Positions 8,166-17,696 are shown, counted from the stretch's first letter. The stretch: 64,000 bases of DNA from Gemmatales bacterium (GCA_026004675.1 BPJP01000001.1:186001-250000); one strand, 5' to 3'. A program made the numbers and translations. Notes: generated by a model not told the origin, from the letters alone.

Positions 8166-8657
8166 TTATTGCTGTACAAAAAGTTCTTCGGCTTTGGCGC
8201 CAAAGCGGATCACAAATCGTCTTTGCCTAGTGCCTCCAATCCTGCGCTGCCTGTTCACGAATGTCTTCAGATCAAAAATCCGCCGCCCAGCCGTTGTCGT
8301 CCACGGCTCAAACAACACGTCGGCGCCGATACTGTCAAGTGAACTCGGTCGAACGACAAAGCCGTCGGCATCCCTAAACTGCTCCACCGCAACACGAAAG
8401 GTACCGGTCGAACGGTTTGCCAGTCGATTATTCAACCGGGCAAAGAACCGATGCGCTCGGGTTCCAAAGACGCGTGGCGGGCGGCCGGCTATACTCCTCG
8501 GGTTTCCAGTCGGCAAGCGGGCATCGAGTCGCGCAAAATCAACGGCAAGCTGTGCATTCGCACGTATCGCATTCTCAATGCCTCTTGCATTGATATCTGC
8601 ATGGAGGTCGCCGCTGCGGCCGAACTTCCGGTTGAGGTAAGCCCGCCGCGCTGCGGC
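8166..8657 (-). pseudogene. polymorphic-toxin-like C-terminal domain (copy 2), 5' truncated
   Basis: The open frame begins after an in-frame TAA at 8658-8660 and gives about 163 codons with no good start. It reads AYLNRKFGRSGDLHADINARG, then GTRAHRFFARLNNRLANR, then VAVEQFRDADGFVV, then ADVLFEPWTTTAGRRIFDLKTF and a basic C-terminus, a coherent folded domain. About 40 codons upstream of the stop in the same frame are also glycine-rich and protein-like, so the stop may be a disabling mutation in a once longer gene. The second half is duplicated at 4681-4934. The enzymatic nature of the domain is unknown. It lies directly upstream of two immunity-like genes and faces away from the HEAT-repeat gene. 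Confidence 0.55.
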
Positions 8658-8870
8658 TTAGCCGCTCGGCAGTTCGCCGAATCGCTGATGAACACCGCGA
8701 ACGCGCCTGAGCAATCGGCGAACGCCAAGGCTGCCCACCTCAAGTGTACCGCCAAGCCCAGCAGCCCAGCCTGTTGACTTGCCGCCGAGTGGTGGTTAAC
8801 CTAACTTTCATTGGCCTTTCATGAGCCGGCAAAGTGCTCGTTTCGGACCGGCAAATTCAGGGAGAACCCG

Positions 8871-11288
8871 ATGAAGAAGCGTGCCTTTCTCTTCGTGGCG
8901 GTGGCCCTTTACAGCGTCTCGTCGTTTTCGGTTCGGGGCGACGAAGTCGACGACCTGTTGAAGAAGCTAGATGAACCAAATGCAAAAATCCGCGACCAGG
9001 CCGTTGCGGAGCTCGCCAAACTCGGCAAGCAGGCAGTCCCGAAGGTCGTAGCCGAATTCAAGAAAAAGCAAGGTTCACAACGCTACCGCGAGCAATTGCT
9101 TAAGGTGCTGGGCGAGTTGGGACCGGAATTGGGCGAACAAGGGGTGGAGTTGCGCGGTGAGTTGCTAACCTTGATCGCAAAAAATGATCCGAAACTAAGC
9201 CCATTGGCCGCACAAGCCCTTGGCAAATTCGGCAAGTCGAGCGCCCAGGTGTTCGCCAATTTTTATGGCAACTTCAAGAACAATCCAACGGTTCGTCGCT
9301 ACGTGATCGAAGGGATAGGATACATCGGCTCGGAGATGCCGGTGGAGGTGGCAACAAAATTCTTTCGCGCTGCGTTGAAATCCGAGACCGATCCGGCTGC
9401 GGGAAATGCGCTGCTGGAAACGATCGCAAAAGTCGGCAAACCAGCCGCTGGAGTCGCCGATATCCTGACCCAGTTCCTGGTTAACGACAAGCTACCGCTG
9501 GATACGCGTTTGCGTGCTGCGGTGGCATTGAGGCGCGTGGCGCCAGAAAACAAAGAAGTCCGTCTTGCGATTGATGCCTGGTTCGCCGATCAGAATCTTC
9601 GCAAGCAAATCACCGACGGCCTTGGCAAACTCGGCGATAATGGCCTTGAGTTGCTGCTTTTTGGAGTCGAAAGCCCTGACAAGGACATTCGCTATGCGGC
9701 GTTAGAGGCGATCAAACGTCAGCGCACCGTTCCTGGCTTTGTCGTCAAAGGTGTTCTGCCCGTTCTAAAAGATGAAAATGTGAGCAACCGCCAGCTGGCT
9801 GCGGAAATCATCGCCAAGGTGGACACGAAGTCGCCGGATTCCGCCGGTCCCCTCGGTGAGGCCTTGGAGACCAAAGATGCTGCTGCCCGCAAGCTGGTTC
9901 TTAACCTTCTTAACAGGATGGGTACCAACGCCAAGGGTGCCGCCGAGCATCTTGGCAAACTCCTTTTGGCGGGCGACGCAGACGAACTCAAGTTAGCGTT
10001 CGGCATCCTGACCAAGCTGAAAGCGGACGCCGCTCCCGCCACCCCCTACCTGCTTGAATTGCTCAAGGACGAGGGAAGAGAAGCTTTCCATCCGCAAGCC
10101 ATATCGTTGATCATTGAAATCGGCAAACCGGCAGCGCCAGGTCTCATTAAGGGATTGAAGGATCAAAATGTTAGCGTTCGGCGAACGTCGGCCCAATTGC
10201 TCGGGCACATCCCGGGCATCGTCGAAGCACCGAAGAACCTGGCTCAAGCCTTGAACGACGAGGATGAAATCGTTCGTAGCAACGCGGCCAATTCGCTGAT
10301 CCGGCTCAATTTCGGCGTCAAGATCATTTTCGGGAGAATGCTGTCATCGGACGACCCGCAGGATCGATTCAAGGCGGTCCAGGCCATCGCCAAACTGAAA
10401 CTTGACGGAGAAAAAGCTCGGGAAACGATCCCTTTGATGATCGACCTGTTGAAAGACAAAGCTGCGCCGATCCGCCAGCAAGCCCTTTTGACCTTGAAGA
10501 ACATCGGTCTGCCGGCGACGCCTGCTATCCCTGCCATAACCGATGCTTTGCTCGATCAGGATATGGGGGTGAAACAGGCGGCCATCGAGGCTTTGGCCGA
10601 ATATGGGCCACAATCAATGGAAGCCGTTCCCTACCTGGGGGAAATCTTTTTGACCGGCGATCCGCGGCTGCGTCCGGCATCGAGCAACGCGCTATCGAAG
10701 ATCGGAACCCCTTCGTTACCGGTGCTGGTGGCAGCACTTGGCAGCAAGGACAAGACTATGCGCCGGGACGCGGCCTTGGCGATGGGAGGCATGCAACTGA
10801 AAGCCAGACCTGCTGTCGCCATTCTGGCCAAATCGCTTGCCGATCCCGACGACGACGTCAAAAAGGCGGTACTGATCGCGTTGAAGGAAATCGGACCGGC
10901 TCCGGAAGCCGTCCCTGGGCTGGCACAAGCCTTAGCCACCAGGAATGCTGAAATCAAGACTCAAGCCTTGCTCGCTCTGGCCAACTACGGTGCCGCCGCC
11001 GGCCCTGCTGTCGATGCCATCGTCCAATGCTTCAAAGACAATGACAAGAACGTCCAATCCACCGCGTCAACGGTGTTGTTCCAAATCCGGAATGCGGCAC
11101 TCAACGGACTCATCAAGGGGCTGAAAGATCCGAACAAGCAGGTTCGTCTGCATTGCTGTAAGACGCTCGCCCGATTTCCCAAAGCGCAGGCAGGTCGGGC
11201 AGTCAAACCATTGGAAGCCCTGGTCAAAAAAGAAAAAGACGATGAAGTCAAAAAGGCTGCCCAAGACGCAGTGAACAAACTGAAGTAA
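8871..11288 (+). CDS. secreted HEAT-repeat protein
   Basis: About 805 residues from the ATG at 8871, preceded by AGGGAG. Residues 1-23 are a signal peptide ending before GDEVDDLLKK. The rest is a solenoid of roughly twenty HEAT or PBS-lyase-type repeats of 35-40 residues, each with a pattern such as AVxALAKLG--A-PALxxxLKD, for example PVLVAALGSKDKTMRRDAALAMGGM near residue 620. There is no catalytic motif. Such repeats act as protein-binding scaffolds, here probably in the periplasm. It ends 12 bases short of the convergent LptE-like gene and appears to be a single-gene unit. The repeats are well kept and full length. Confidence 0.85.
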   Translation: MKKRAFLFVAVALYSVSSFSVRGDEVDDLLKKLDEPNAKIRDQAVAELAKLGKQAVPKVVAEFKKKQGSQRYREQLLKVLGELGPELGEQGVELRGELLTLIAKNDPKLSPLAAQALGKFGKSSAQVFANFYGNFKNNPTVRRYVIEGIGYIGSEMPVEVATKFFRAALKSETDPAAGNALLETIAKVGKPAAGVADILTQFLVNDKLPLDTRLRAAVALRRVAPENKEVRLAIDAWFADQNLRKQITDGLGKLGDNGLELLLFGVESPDKDIRYAALEAIKRQRTVPGFVVKGVLPVLKDENVSNRQLAAEIIAKVDTKSPDSAGPLGEALETKDAAARKLVLNLLNRMGTNAKGAAEHLGKLLLAGDADELKLAFGILTKLKADAAPATPYLLELLKDEGREAFHPQAISLIIEIGKPAAPGLIKGLKDQNVSVRRTSAQLLGHIPGIVEAPKNLAQALNDEDEIVRSNAANSLIRLNFGVKIIFGRMLSSDDPQDRFKAVQAIAKLKLDGEKARETIPLMIDLLKDKAAPIRQQALLTLKNIGLPATPAIPAITDALLDQDMGVKQAAIEALAEYGPQSMEAVPYLGEIFLTGDPRLRPASSNALSKIGTPSLPVLVAALGSKDKTMRRDAALAMGGMQLKARPAVAILAKSLADPDDDVKKAVLIALKEIGPAPEAVPGLAQALATRNAEIKTQALLALANYGAAAGPAVDAIVQCFKDNDKNVQSTASTVLFQIRNAALNGLIKGLKDPNKQVRLHCCKTLARFPKAQAGRAVKPLEALVKKEKDDEVKKAAQDAVNKLK

Positions 11289-11299
11289 TCCTCAGGCGA

Positions 11300-11992
11300 T
11301 TACCACGGTTTTTCCATCATGGAAACGATCTGAACAGCCAGCTTGTCGACGTTGCCTTGAAAAGCGGTCGTAATCGACTGGCCCAACTCGGGAATAAAGC
11401 TGCTCGCTGAGGTTACGCGGGCTGGCGGAACGGGTGCTTGCGGAGCGGCATCCGCGAGGACGGGCGTGTCCAGCGGCACGACAGTACCGTCCTGGGCATC
11501 ACCGGCTGGCAAGGTCACCGAACCGCCCGGAGCTGGCAAAGCCGGAGCTACAGGCAAAGGACCCTGACGCGGCGTCGGAGCGGAAAGGATCTTTCCCGTG
11601 CGCAAATCACGCCAAACCACCTCGACGCTCAAGACGGTGTCTGCCTGGCGAACCTCATTGAGCTGGTTGACATTGACCACATTCTTCGAAACCGCCACGA
11701 TGGTTCCTCGCAATTCGGTGTCAGCCAGTGCAGGGTCTGATACCACTTTATAGGGGGTTTTTTGCTGAATCTGTTCGACAACCGCTCGTGTCAAATCGAA
11801 TTCGAGTCGTTTGCGAAACGTGCGGTTTTCGAAGATCGGCACGTAGACGGTGCGGATATCGGTGTCGTAGAGAGGGGCGGTCGAATATCCGAAAAGGGAG
11901 AAAGTATGGCTGGGCGTTTCGCAGCCGCACGCTGCCAAAAAGGCGATGGCAGCAGCCAAGTACGATGGAAGACGTAGATGAAAACGAAACAC
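11300..11992 (-). CDS. LptE-like outer-membrane LPS-assembly lipoprotein
   Basis: About 230 residues. I chose the GTG at 11992 because GGGAGG lies about 8 bases upstream. The N-terminus is a lipoprotein signal, with the lipobox LAAC giving the lipidated cysteine near residue 22. The core matches the LptE pattern: a short beta segment (IRTVYVPIFENRTFRKRLEFDLTRAVVEQIQ) and a TELRGTIVAV strand. A proline/alanine-rich linker and a helix (GNVDKLAVQIVSMME) end the protein. LptE plugs LptD and helps insert lipopolysaccharide in the outer membrane. It is the last gene of the aroF-recO-BamD-like operon, 26 bases after the TPR lipoprotein, so two envelope-assembly genes stand side by side. LptD is not in the window. 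Confidence 0.75.
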   Translation of the reverse strand: MFRFHLRLPSYLAAAIAFLAACGCETPSHTFSLFGYSTAPLYDTDIRTVYVPIFENRTFRKRLEFDLTRAVVEQIQQKTPYKVVSDPALADTELRGTIVAVSKNVVNVNQLNEVRQADTVLSVEVVWRDLRTGKILSAPTPRQGPLPVAPALPAPGGSVTLPAGDAQDGTVVPLDTPVLADAAPQAPVPPARVTSASSFIPELGQSITTAFQGNVDKLAVQIVSMMEKPW

Positions 11993-12018
11993 GATGACTA
12001 CCTCCCTTGCGGATGATT

Positions 12019-13278
12019 TCAACGCCAGAAGGGCAATTTCCGAGGTTTGGGCGCGGCTTCGGGCGATGCGTCGGTGCCGTTTTTCGCTGGCGATGCCAGG
12101 TCTGGTGCTTTGTCAAGCGGCGCGGGCATCGGCGCCGGCATGGGAACGGGGGACGGCTGCGCGTCTTTGTTGGCGGACGCATCCGCAACGCTGTTGCCAT
12201 ATTTTCGTTTCAACTCAGCCATCCGTTGCGTCGCTTTCTCGGCCAGAGGCGATCCCGGATAACGCCGACGAACGATTTCATAGTAGAAATAGGCCGATCC
12301 CGGATGGCCGGTGCGGCGATAGAACTCGGCCTTGTGGAAGTCCTTCTCGGCTTGCTGCCGATTGATGCCCGCCAGCTGGCGCTCCAGAAAATCCCGTTTC
12401 TGGGTAGCCAATTCCGGATAATTCAACATCGCTGTCTGCACCAGTTTCCTGGCTTCCGCTACTTTGCGACCATCGTAGAGCGGCCCTCCTGTACTCATGT
12501 GCTTGCAGATGATCGCCAATTCGATCGCCCGCTGGGCGTATTCGCTGTCCGGGTAACGCTCGACGATCTGGCTGAAGTAATAGTCGGCTTCACGATAGTT
12601 TTCCCGATAAAACATCACGCTGCCGATCATGAACAGGGCATTGTCGGCCAATGGCCCATTGATACTGCTGTAACTGACCTGCTCCAGTTTCGCGATCGCC
12701 CGCCCTTCCTGATCAAGGAAAGGTTTGCTCTTGTCGAATCGGGGAACCGGCCCGGACCAGACGAACCAGCGCTTGCCTTCGCGTTTCTCTTGATAGGCCT
12801 TCATTTCAGCGCGGGTGTCGTCCAACCAATAGTTGGCGATATCAAAGAGGTGGCGGACGGCTTGTTCGCGATGGACGCCGCCGGGGAAATCATTGAGCAG
12901 CTTGGAATAGACATCCGCTGCCTTGGGATAGCGACCCTGATGTCGCAAGCATTCGGCTTGAAAATAGCGTGCTTCTTCGGCGATGCGTGGATTCTGCTTC
13001 TTGTCGTCGGCGATTTTTTCGAACAAGGTCTCTGCTTTGCGGTACTCGCCACGACGGTAGAGATCATGCGCGGCTTCCAATTCCGCGGAAGCGGTATTCA
13101 AATTGGGTGTCTCGACGACGTCCAGGCGGTCGCCGCGAAGCACCAGTGTTTCCGCGGGCGTCTCCACTTTCGGCTTTTGCCGCAGCACCTGCCAGCGTTC
13201 CCACACGCATCCCGGCAGGCATGCCGAGGCCAGGATCGCCGTCACCAAAGTTGTCAAGCTTCCATGCTTCAATGCCAC
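12019..13278 (-). CDS. TPR lipoprotein, BamD-like outer-membrane assembly factor
   Basis: 419 residues from the ATG at 13278. A lipoprotein signal with LPGC gives the lipidated cysteine at about residue 24. TPR-like helical pairs follow, such as AHDLYRRGEYRKAETLFEKIA, EARYFQAECLRHQGRYPKAAD, and FYRENYREADYYFSQIVERYPDSEYAQRA, then KAEFYRRTGHPGSAYFYYEIVRRRYPGSP, the pattern seen in BamD and YbgF. The tail is rich in proline and alanine. BamD is the essential lipoprotein of the BAM complex that folds beta-barrel proteins; this protein is longer than E. coli BamD (245 residues), so it may be a planctomycete variant or another TPR lipoprotein. It starts 3 bases after recO and precedes the LptE-like gene. 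Confidence 0.7.
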   Translation of the reverse strand: MALKHGSLTTLVTAILASACLPGCVWERWQVLRQKPKVETPAETLVLRGDRLDVVETPNLNTASAELEAAHDLYRRGEYRKAETLFEKIADDKKQNPRIAEEARYFQAECLRHQGRYPKAADVYSKLLNDFPGGVHREQAVRHLFDIANYWLDDTRAEMKAYQEKREGKRWFVWSGPVPRFDKSKPFLDQEGRAIAKLEQVSYSSINGPLADNALFMIGSVMFYRENYREADYYFSQIVERYPDSEYAQRAIELAIICKHMSTGGPLYDGRKVAEARKLVQTAMLNYPELATQKRDFLERQLAGINRQQAEKDFHKAEFYRRTGHPGSAYFYYEIVRRRYPGSPLAEKATQRMAELKRKYGNSVADASANKDAQPSPVPMPAPMPAPLDKAPDLASPAKNGTDASPEAAPKPRKLPFWR

Positions 13279-13281
13279 AAC

Positions 13282-14031
13282 TCAGCTCCGCAAGTAAGGC
13301 AATAGTTTCGCCGGCTTGCCCCTCAAGTAGGTCACATAACGGTTGAGAACCTGACGTAATTCCACCCGAACCTTGTCTTCCAGGTCGCGGCGCCATGCTT
13401 CCGGGTTCTCGCTCAATTCGCGCAAAGCCGCCAATCCTTTTGGCGACAAGAAATCATCTTGTCCCCTGCGCGTTTTCTTCTGACACGTTGTACAGACAAT
13501 GCCTCCTGCATCCGCTCGAAACACGAGGCCGTCTTTTTCCTCGACCTCCGCAGCGCAAACAACGCATTGGCGAAGTTCCGGCTGGTAGCCCAATTCGCGC
13601 AGCCAAACCAGCTCGAAGCGGGCCAGACGCAAAGGCGTGCTGACGCCCGTCGTGCCCAGTGCGGTCAAGGCTGCAACCGCCTCGTCGAATAATGCCGGAT
13701 GCGGATCGTAATCTTCGGTCGAGTCCGCCAGCAACTCCGCAATGTAGTATCCAGCATAAAGCGCCGGCAAATCCCGACGCAATTGCGGAAATCTTTGGGC
13801 AACCTGTGCCTCCGTTAACAGGTCCAATCCACCTGAAGATTTGCGGAGGAGGACTATACGGCAAACAGTCAACAGGTCAAGAGCAGATTCGAAATTCGAT
13901 TTCAGTCGCCGGCCGCCCTTGGCCAGAACCCTTACCTTCCCCAGCTCCCGCGTCCACAACGTCGCAATTCGGCTGGTTTCGCTCCAGTCAACCGTCCGCA
14001 CCACCAGCGCCAGGGCTTTTTCGGCTGCCAT
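13282..14031 (-). CDS. recO: DNA repair protein RecO
   Basis: 249 residues, the usual RecO length. The N-terminal OB-fold (residues 1-80) opens AEKALALVVRTVDWSETSRIATLWTRELGKV, the recognisable start of the family, and reaches KGGRRLKSNFESAL. The helical part continues with LYAGYYIAELLADSTED, and four cysteines (CVVC near 155, CTTC near 180) form the zinc site. RecO with RecR loads RecA at gaps by displacing SSB. It lies in a tight minus-strand operon, 25 bases after the zinc-ribbon gene and 3 bases before the TPR lipoprotein. Nothing is missing. Confidence 0.93.
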   Translation of the reverse strand: MAAEKALALVVRTVDWSETSRIATLWTRELGKVRVLAKGGRRLKSNFESALDLLTVCRIVLLRKSSGGLDLLTEAQVAQRFPQLRRDLPALYAGYYIAELLADSTEDYDPHPALFDEAVAALTALGTTGVSTPLRLARFELVWLRELGYQPELRQCVVCAAEVEEKDGLVFRADAGGIVCTTCQKKTRRGQDDFLSPKGLAALRELSENPEAWRRDLEDKVRVELRQVLNRYVTYLRGKPAKLLPYLRS

Positions 14032-14056
14032 ACCCGAAGACGTTTAGAGAATTTTC

Positions 14057-14281
14057 TTAGCCCAGTCCAAGCCACCACCATGGCCAAAACACGACCTTAA
14101 GGATGGTTTCCCAAATTCGTCGGAGCCGACGCGGGGACAAGTCCACTTGCCAGTTCGGCTGGTCGCGCGGGCCTGTCGCCAGCAAGAATTCCTTGCCGCA
14201 CACCCGGCAAGCAACCATTGTGTCCACATACAGAATGGAAACACGCTGCTTCTCACCGCACCAGGGGCATTCCGAGTGCAT
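14057..14281 (-). CDS. small zinc-ribbon protein
   Basis: 74 residues from the ATG at 14281, one base after the stop of aroF. Two CxxC knuckles (CPWC near residue 5, CRVC near 25) about 17 residues apart form a zinc ribbon. The C-terminus is basic and then very hydrophobic (ILKVVFWPWWWLGLG), ending in a tryptophan cluster that could lie in or on the membrane. I do not recognise a family. It sits between aroF and recO, all on one strand with minimal gaps, so it is almost surely co-translated with aroF. The function is unknown. Confidence 0.8.
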   Translation of the reverse strand: MHSECPWCGEKQRVSILYVDTMVACRVCGKEFLLATGPRDQPNWQVDLSPRRLRRIWETILKVVFWPWWWLGLG

Positions 14282-14282
14282 C

Positions 14283-15296
14283 CTACATCTCCCGGCCGAT
14301 GGCCTCGGCGACTCGCCGGCAATCGGCCATCAATTCCCGGAAAGCGTCGAAACGCAAAGCTTGAAACCCGTCACTCATAGCCTTTTCCGGATTGGGGTGG
14401 ATCTCGATCATGAGCGCGTCGGCTTCCGCCGCCACCGCCGCCCGCGCCATGACCGCGACCAGGTCCGCCTTGCCCGTGCCGTGGCTGGGATCGACGACGA
14501 CCGGTAAATGCGTCGTCTGATGCAGATACGGCACGGTAGCCAAGGGCAATGTAAACCGCGTGTGGTCTTCGAACGTGCGGATGCCTCGTTCGCAGAGCAT
14601 CACGCGCGTATTGCCCGTTTTCAGAATATACTCCGCTGCGAGCAGGAACTCTTCGATCGTCGCCGACGGCCCGCGTTTGAGCAGCACAGCCCGATCGGTT
14701 TCACCGACAGCTTCCAGAAGCGGGTAATTCTGCATGTTGCGGGCACCCACTTGCAAAACGTCAGCATAACGGGCCACGAGAGGGACCTGGTCCGGGGCCA
14801 TCACTTCCGTGACGACCGCCAACCCCGTCTCCTCACGCGCCAGGGCCAGAAGCTCGAGTCCTTTTTCTTTGAGTCCCTGAAAGCTGTACGGACTGGTCCG
14901 AGGTTTGAAAGCACCACCACGCAAACCACTGCCGCCGGCTTCTTTCACGAAATGGGCGATCTCCAGAATCTGGGCCCGGCTTTCCACCGAACAAGGACCT
15001 GCAATCACGCTGACTTTTTTGCCACCTACTCGCAAAGCACCGCTGGCCACTTCCGTTCGTTCGCGCTTGACTTCCGTGCTCGCCATTTTGAACGGCGCCA
15101 AGATCGGAACAACTTTGTCCACTCCGGGAACACGTTCGAGCGATTGTTTGGCGCCGTCTCGCTTTTCTCCCAAGGCCGCGATCACCGTTCGTTCGGTGCC
15201 GACAATCACGTGACTTCGCAATCCCAACTGCTCGATGTTCTCGACCACGCGATCGATCTGTTCCTGGCTCGCTCCCGACTTCATCACCACGATCAT
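14283..15296 (-). CDS. aroF: 3-deoxy-7-phosphoheptulonate synthase, AroF/KDO8P-synthase type
   Basis: About 337 residues from the ATG at 15296, chosen because AGGTGG lies just before it and because [14 protein letters not shown] is the usual start. Residues 1-70 are the ferredoxin-like regulatory domain found in the short DAHP synthases; the rest is the TIM barrel with GPCSVES near 99, [34 protein letters not shown], and VDPSHGTGK. The enzyme condenses phosphoenolpyruvate with erythrose 4-phosphate, the first step of the shikimate pathway, in the cytoplasm. It is the first gene of the operon running through recO to the LptE-like gene. Length and motifs are complete. Confidence 0.95.
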   Translation of the reverse strand: MIVVMKSGASQEQIDRVVENIEQLGLRSHVIVGTERTVIAALGEKRDGAKQSLERVPGVDKVVPILAPFKMASTEVKRERTEVASGALRVGGKKVSVIAGPCSVESRAQILEIAHFVKEAGGSGLRGGAFKPRTSPYSFQGLKEKGLELLALAREETGLAVVTEVMAPDQVPLVARYADVLQVGARNMQNYPLLEAVGETDRAVLLKRGPSATIEEFLLAAEYILKTGNTRVMLCERGIRTFEDHTRFTLPLATVPYLHQTTHLPVVVDPSHGTGKADLVAVMARAAVAAEADALMIEIHPNPEKAMSDGFQALRFDAFRELMADCRRVAEAIGREM

Positions 15297-15537
15297 AATA
15301 CCACCTGTTCCAAGCATTCCTTCTGCGTTTCGCTGGCCCACTGACATTGTAGCTGCGAGACAAATGAACGTTCGCACCTGGCCGAGAAATCCTTTCGCCG
15401 GTTGTTTTCGGCCTTCAGGCCTGTCATCTCCGTTCCGTTCTCGGTTTCCCGATGATCTTTGCGATTAGCGTTTGACCTGGGCTTTCGACTGCGGCAAACT
15501 CGTGACCGGATCCGAACTTCAACCGGGAGTTTCAATA

Positions 15538-17583
15538 ATGGAAAACGCTTCGAAGTTTCTCTTGACGGTCGCTCTGCTATTTTGGTCCGCTTGCCTTGCT
15601 GCCGCTGATCCCCGCTTCACGCTCGGCGATGTCTTCAAGCTCGAATTCGCTTCCGATCCGCAAGTGTCGCCGGATGGCGAATGGGTGGCATACGCGCGAA
15701 ATTTCATGGACATCATGAACGACGAACCCCGGTCGAATATCTGGTTGGTGCGAACAGACGGGCAGAAACATCGCCCCTTGACTGCCGGGGATCAGAACGA
15801 CGCCTTGCCCAGATGGTCACCCGACCAGAAACGCATCAGCTATATCTCGAAAAAGGGAAAAGCCATTGCCTTGATGTGCCGCTGGCTTGAAACGGGAGAG
15901 GTCGGCCGATTGGCCAGGCTGAACAGCGTACCCGATGATGTCGCCTGGTCGCCGGACGGCAAGTATTTGGCATTCTCCATGTTTGTACCCGAAAAGGTCG
16001 AGCCGTACGTCGAGATGCCCGAGAAACCGGCCGGGGCCAAGTGGGCGGCTTCACCGAAAGTCATCGACCAGATGATTTATCGCTTCGATGGCAAAGGTTA
16101 TTTGAAAAAAGGATATCACCACATTTTTGTCCTTCCTGCCGAGGGGGGTTCGCCTCGGCAAGTCACCTCCGGCCCTTATCATCATCAGGGTCGGCTCTCG
16201 TGGACGCCCGACGGCCGATCCCTTATCTTTTCCGCCAACCGCAGCAAGGACGCCGACTTCGAACCCAGGCGATCCCATCTTTACGAAGTCGCGGTCGCCG
16301 ACGGCACGATCAAGCAACTGACCAACCGCAACGGCCCGGCCAGGCAGCCCACCGTTTCACCCGACGGCAAGCGTATCGCCTATGTCGGTTTTGAGGACAA
16401 ATTGCTTGGCTATCAGGTCATGCAGCTCTACGTCATGAACCGCGATGGCAGCAACCACCGGCTCATCTCAGCCAGATTCGACCGCGATGTCGAGCAGCCC
16501 ATCTGGAGCCGCGACGGCAAAGGGCTGTTCTTCAGCTTCGACGACCAGGGACATACCAAGATCGCATACTTTCCACTTGCAGGAAAACCGAAAACGCTTG
16601 CCTCCGGCGTCGGCGGTACGACTCTGGGGCGCCCTTATGCCAGCGGCAGTTTCTCGGCCAGCGGCACCACGATCGCTTTCACCTATACCACCCCTTTCCG
16701 CCCTGCTGACGTGGCTGTCTTCTCGCTCGAGAATCCTCAGCCAAAACGCATCACCACTTTGAATGAAGACCTCTTTGGTCAAAAAAAACTCGGTCAAGTT
16801 GAAGAATTCTGGTTTACCTCGTCGTTCGACCGGAAAAACATCCACGGTTGGATCGTCAAACCACCCGATTTTGATCCCAAGAAGAAGTATCCATTGATTC
16901 TGGAAATCCACGGCGGACCGTTCGCCAATTATGGTTCGCGATTTTCTGCCGAGATTCAGCTGTATGCCTCCGCCGGGTATGTCGTTGTTTACATCAATCC
17001 TCGTGGCAGCACAAGTTACGGCCAGGATTTCGGCAACCTCATCCATCACAATTATCCAGGCCAGGACTTTGACGATCTGATGTCGGGCGTCGACGCCGTC
17101 ATCAAAAAGGGATATATCGACGACCGCAATCTGTTCGTGACTGGTGGCAGCGGCGGCGGCGTGCTGTCCAGTTGGATTGTCGGCCATACCGATCGTTTCC
17201 GGGCCGCGGTCGTCTGCAAACCGGTTATCAACTGGTACAGTTTTGCCCTGACGGCGGATGCCTACGGCTTCTTCTACAAATATTGGTTTGCCGATTTCCC
17301 ATGGAACAAACCCCAAGCCTATCTCAAACGCTCGCCCATTTCCTACGCCGGCAACGTGAAAACTCCTACCATGATCCTGACCGGCGAACAGGACCACCGT
17401 ACACCGATCTCTGAATCGGAACAATTCTACCAGGCATTGAAGCTGCGCAAGGTCGATACGGTTCTGGTGCGGGTGCCGGGAGCGTCGCACAACATTGCCC
17501 GCCGACCCAGCCAATTGATTGCCAAGGTGGCACATGTGCTGAAGTGGTTCGACTCCCATCGAGCCGGAAAGGACCAACAATAG
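15538..17583 (+). CDS. secreted S9 prolyl-oligopeptidase-family peptidase
   Basis: About 681 residues from the ATG at 15538. A signal peptide occupies residues 1-22 (ending ACLAAA). Residues 30-430 are a seven-bladed propeller with repeated SPDG and W(S/T)PDG strands such as VSPDGEWVAYAR, WSPDGKYLAFS and VSPDGKRIAYVG. The alpha/beta hydrolase domain follows, with the nucleophile in GGSGGG, the acid in EQDHRTP and the base in ASHNIA, so the triad is intact. Relatives (acylaminoacyl peptidases and dipeptidyl peptidases) cut short peptides, here probably in the periplasm. It stands alone between the divergent aroF operon and the tmRNA gene. Confidence 0.9.
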   Translation: MENASKFLLTVALLFWSACLAAADPRFTLGDVFKLEFASDPQVSPDGEWVAYARNFMDIMNDEPRSNIWLVRTDGQKHRPLTAGDQNDALPRWSPDQKRISYISKKGKAIALMCRWLETGEVGRLARLNSVPDDVAWSPDGKYLAFSMFVPEKVEPYVEMPEKPAGAKWAASPKVIDQMIYRFDGKGYLKKGYHHIFVLPAEGGSPRQVTSGPYHHQGRLSWTPDGRSLIFSANRSKDADFEPRRSHLYEVAVADGTIKQLTNRNGPARQPTVSPDGKRIAYVGFEDKLLGYQVMQLYVMNRDGSNHRLISARFDRDVEQPIWSRDGKGLFFSFDDQGHTKIAYFPLAGKPKTLASGVGGTTLGRPYASGSFSASGTTIAFTYTTPFRPADVAVFSLENPQPKRITTLNEDLFGQKKLGQVEEFWFTSSFDRKNIHGWIVKPPDFDPKKKYPLILEIHGGPFANYGSRFSAEIQLYASAGYVVVYINPRGSTSYGQDFGNLIHHNYPGQDFDDLMSGVDAVIKKGYIDDRNLFVTGGSGGGVLSSWIVGHTDRFRAAVVCKPVINWYSFALTADAYGFFYKYWFADFPWNKPQAYLKRSPISYAGNVKTPTMILTGEQDHRTPISESEQFYQALKLRKVDTVLVRVPGASHNIARRPSQLIAKVAHVLKWFDSHRAGKDQQ

Positions 17584-17626
17584 ATTTCGAAAAAGAACAG
17601 TGAACTTTTTACGGCGAGCGTCGTAC

Positions 17627-17657
17627 TTGATTTTGGGTAGGGGGTGGCCGATATAAT
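17627..17657 (+). promoter_or_regulatory. sigma-70-type promoter for tmRNA
   Basis: TTGATT at 17627-17632 and a perfect TATAAT at 17652-17657, spaced by 19 bases, lie 40 bases upstream of the mature tmRNA end. A start near 17664 would leave a short 5' leader to be trimmed, as expected for a tmRNA precursor. The spacing is slightly long. Confidence 0.6.
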
Positions 17658-17696
17658 AGAAACGCAGGACTGTGAACAACAAAGGCGTGAAAGAAA

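Noticed and set aside
12007-13305. Long plus-strand frame opposite the TPR lipoprotein
   Set aside because: Shadow of a clearly coding minus-strand gene. It has no motif and no ribosome site.
16468-17682. 404-codon minus-strand frame opposite the S9 peptidase
   Set aside because: Antisense to the catalytic domain of a well-recognised peptidase.
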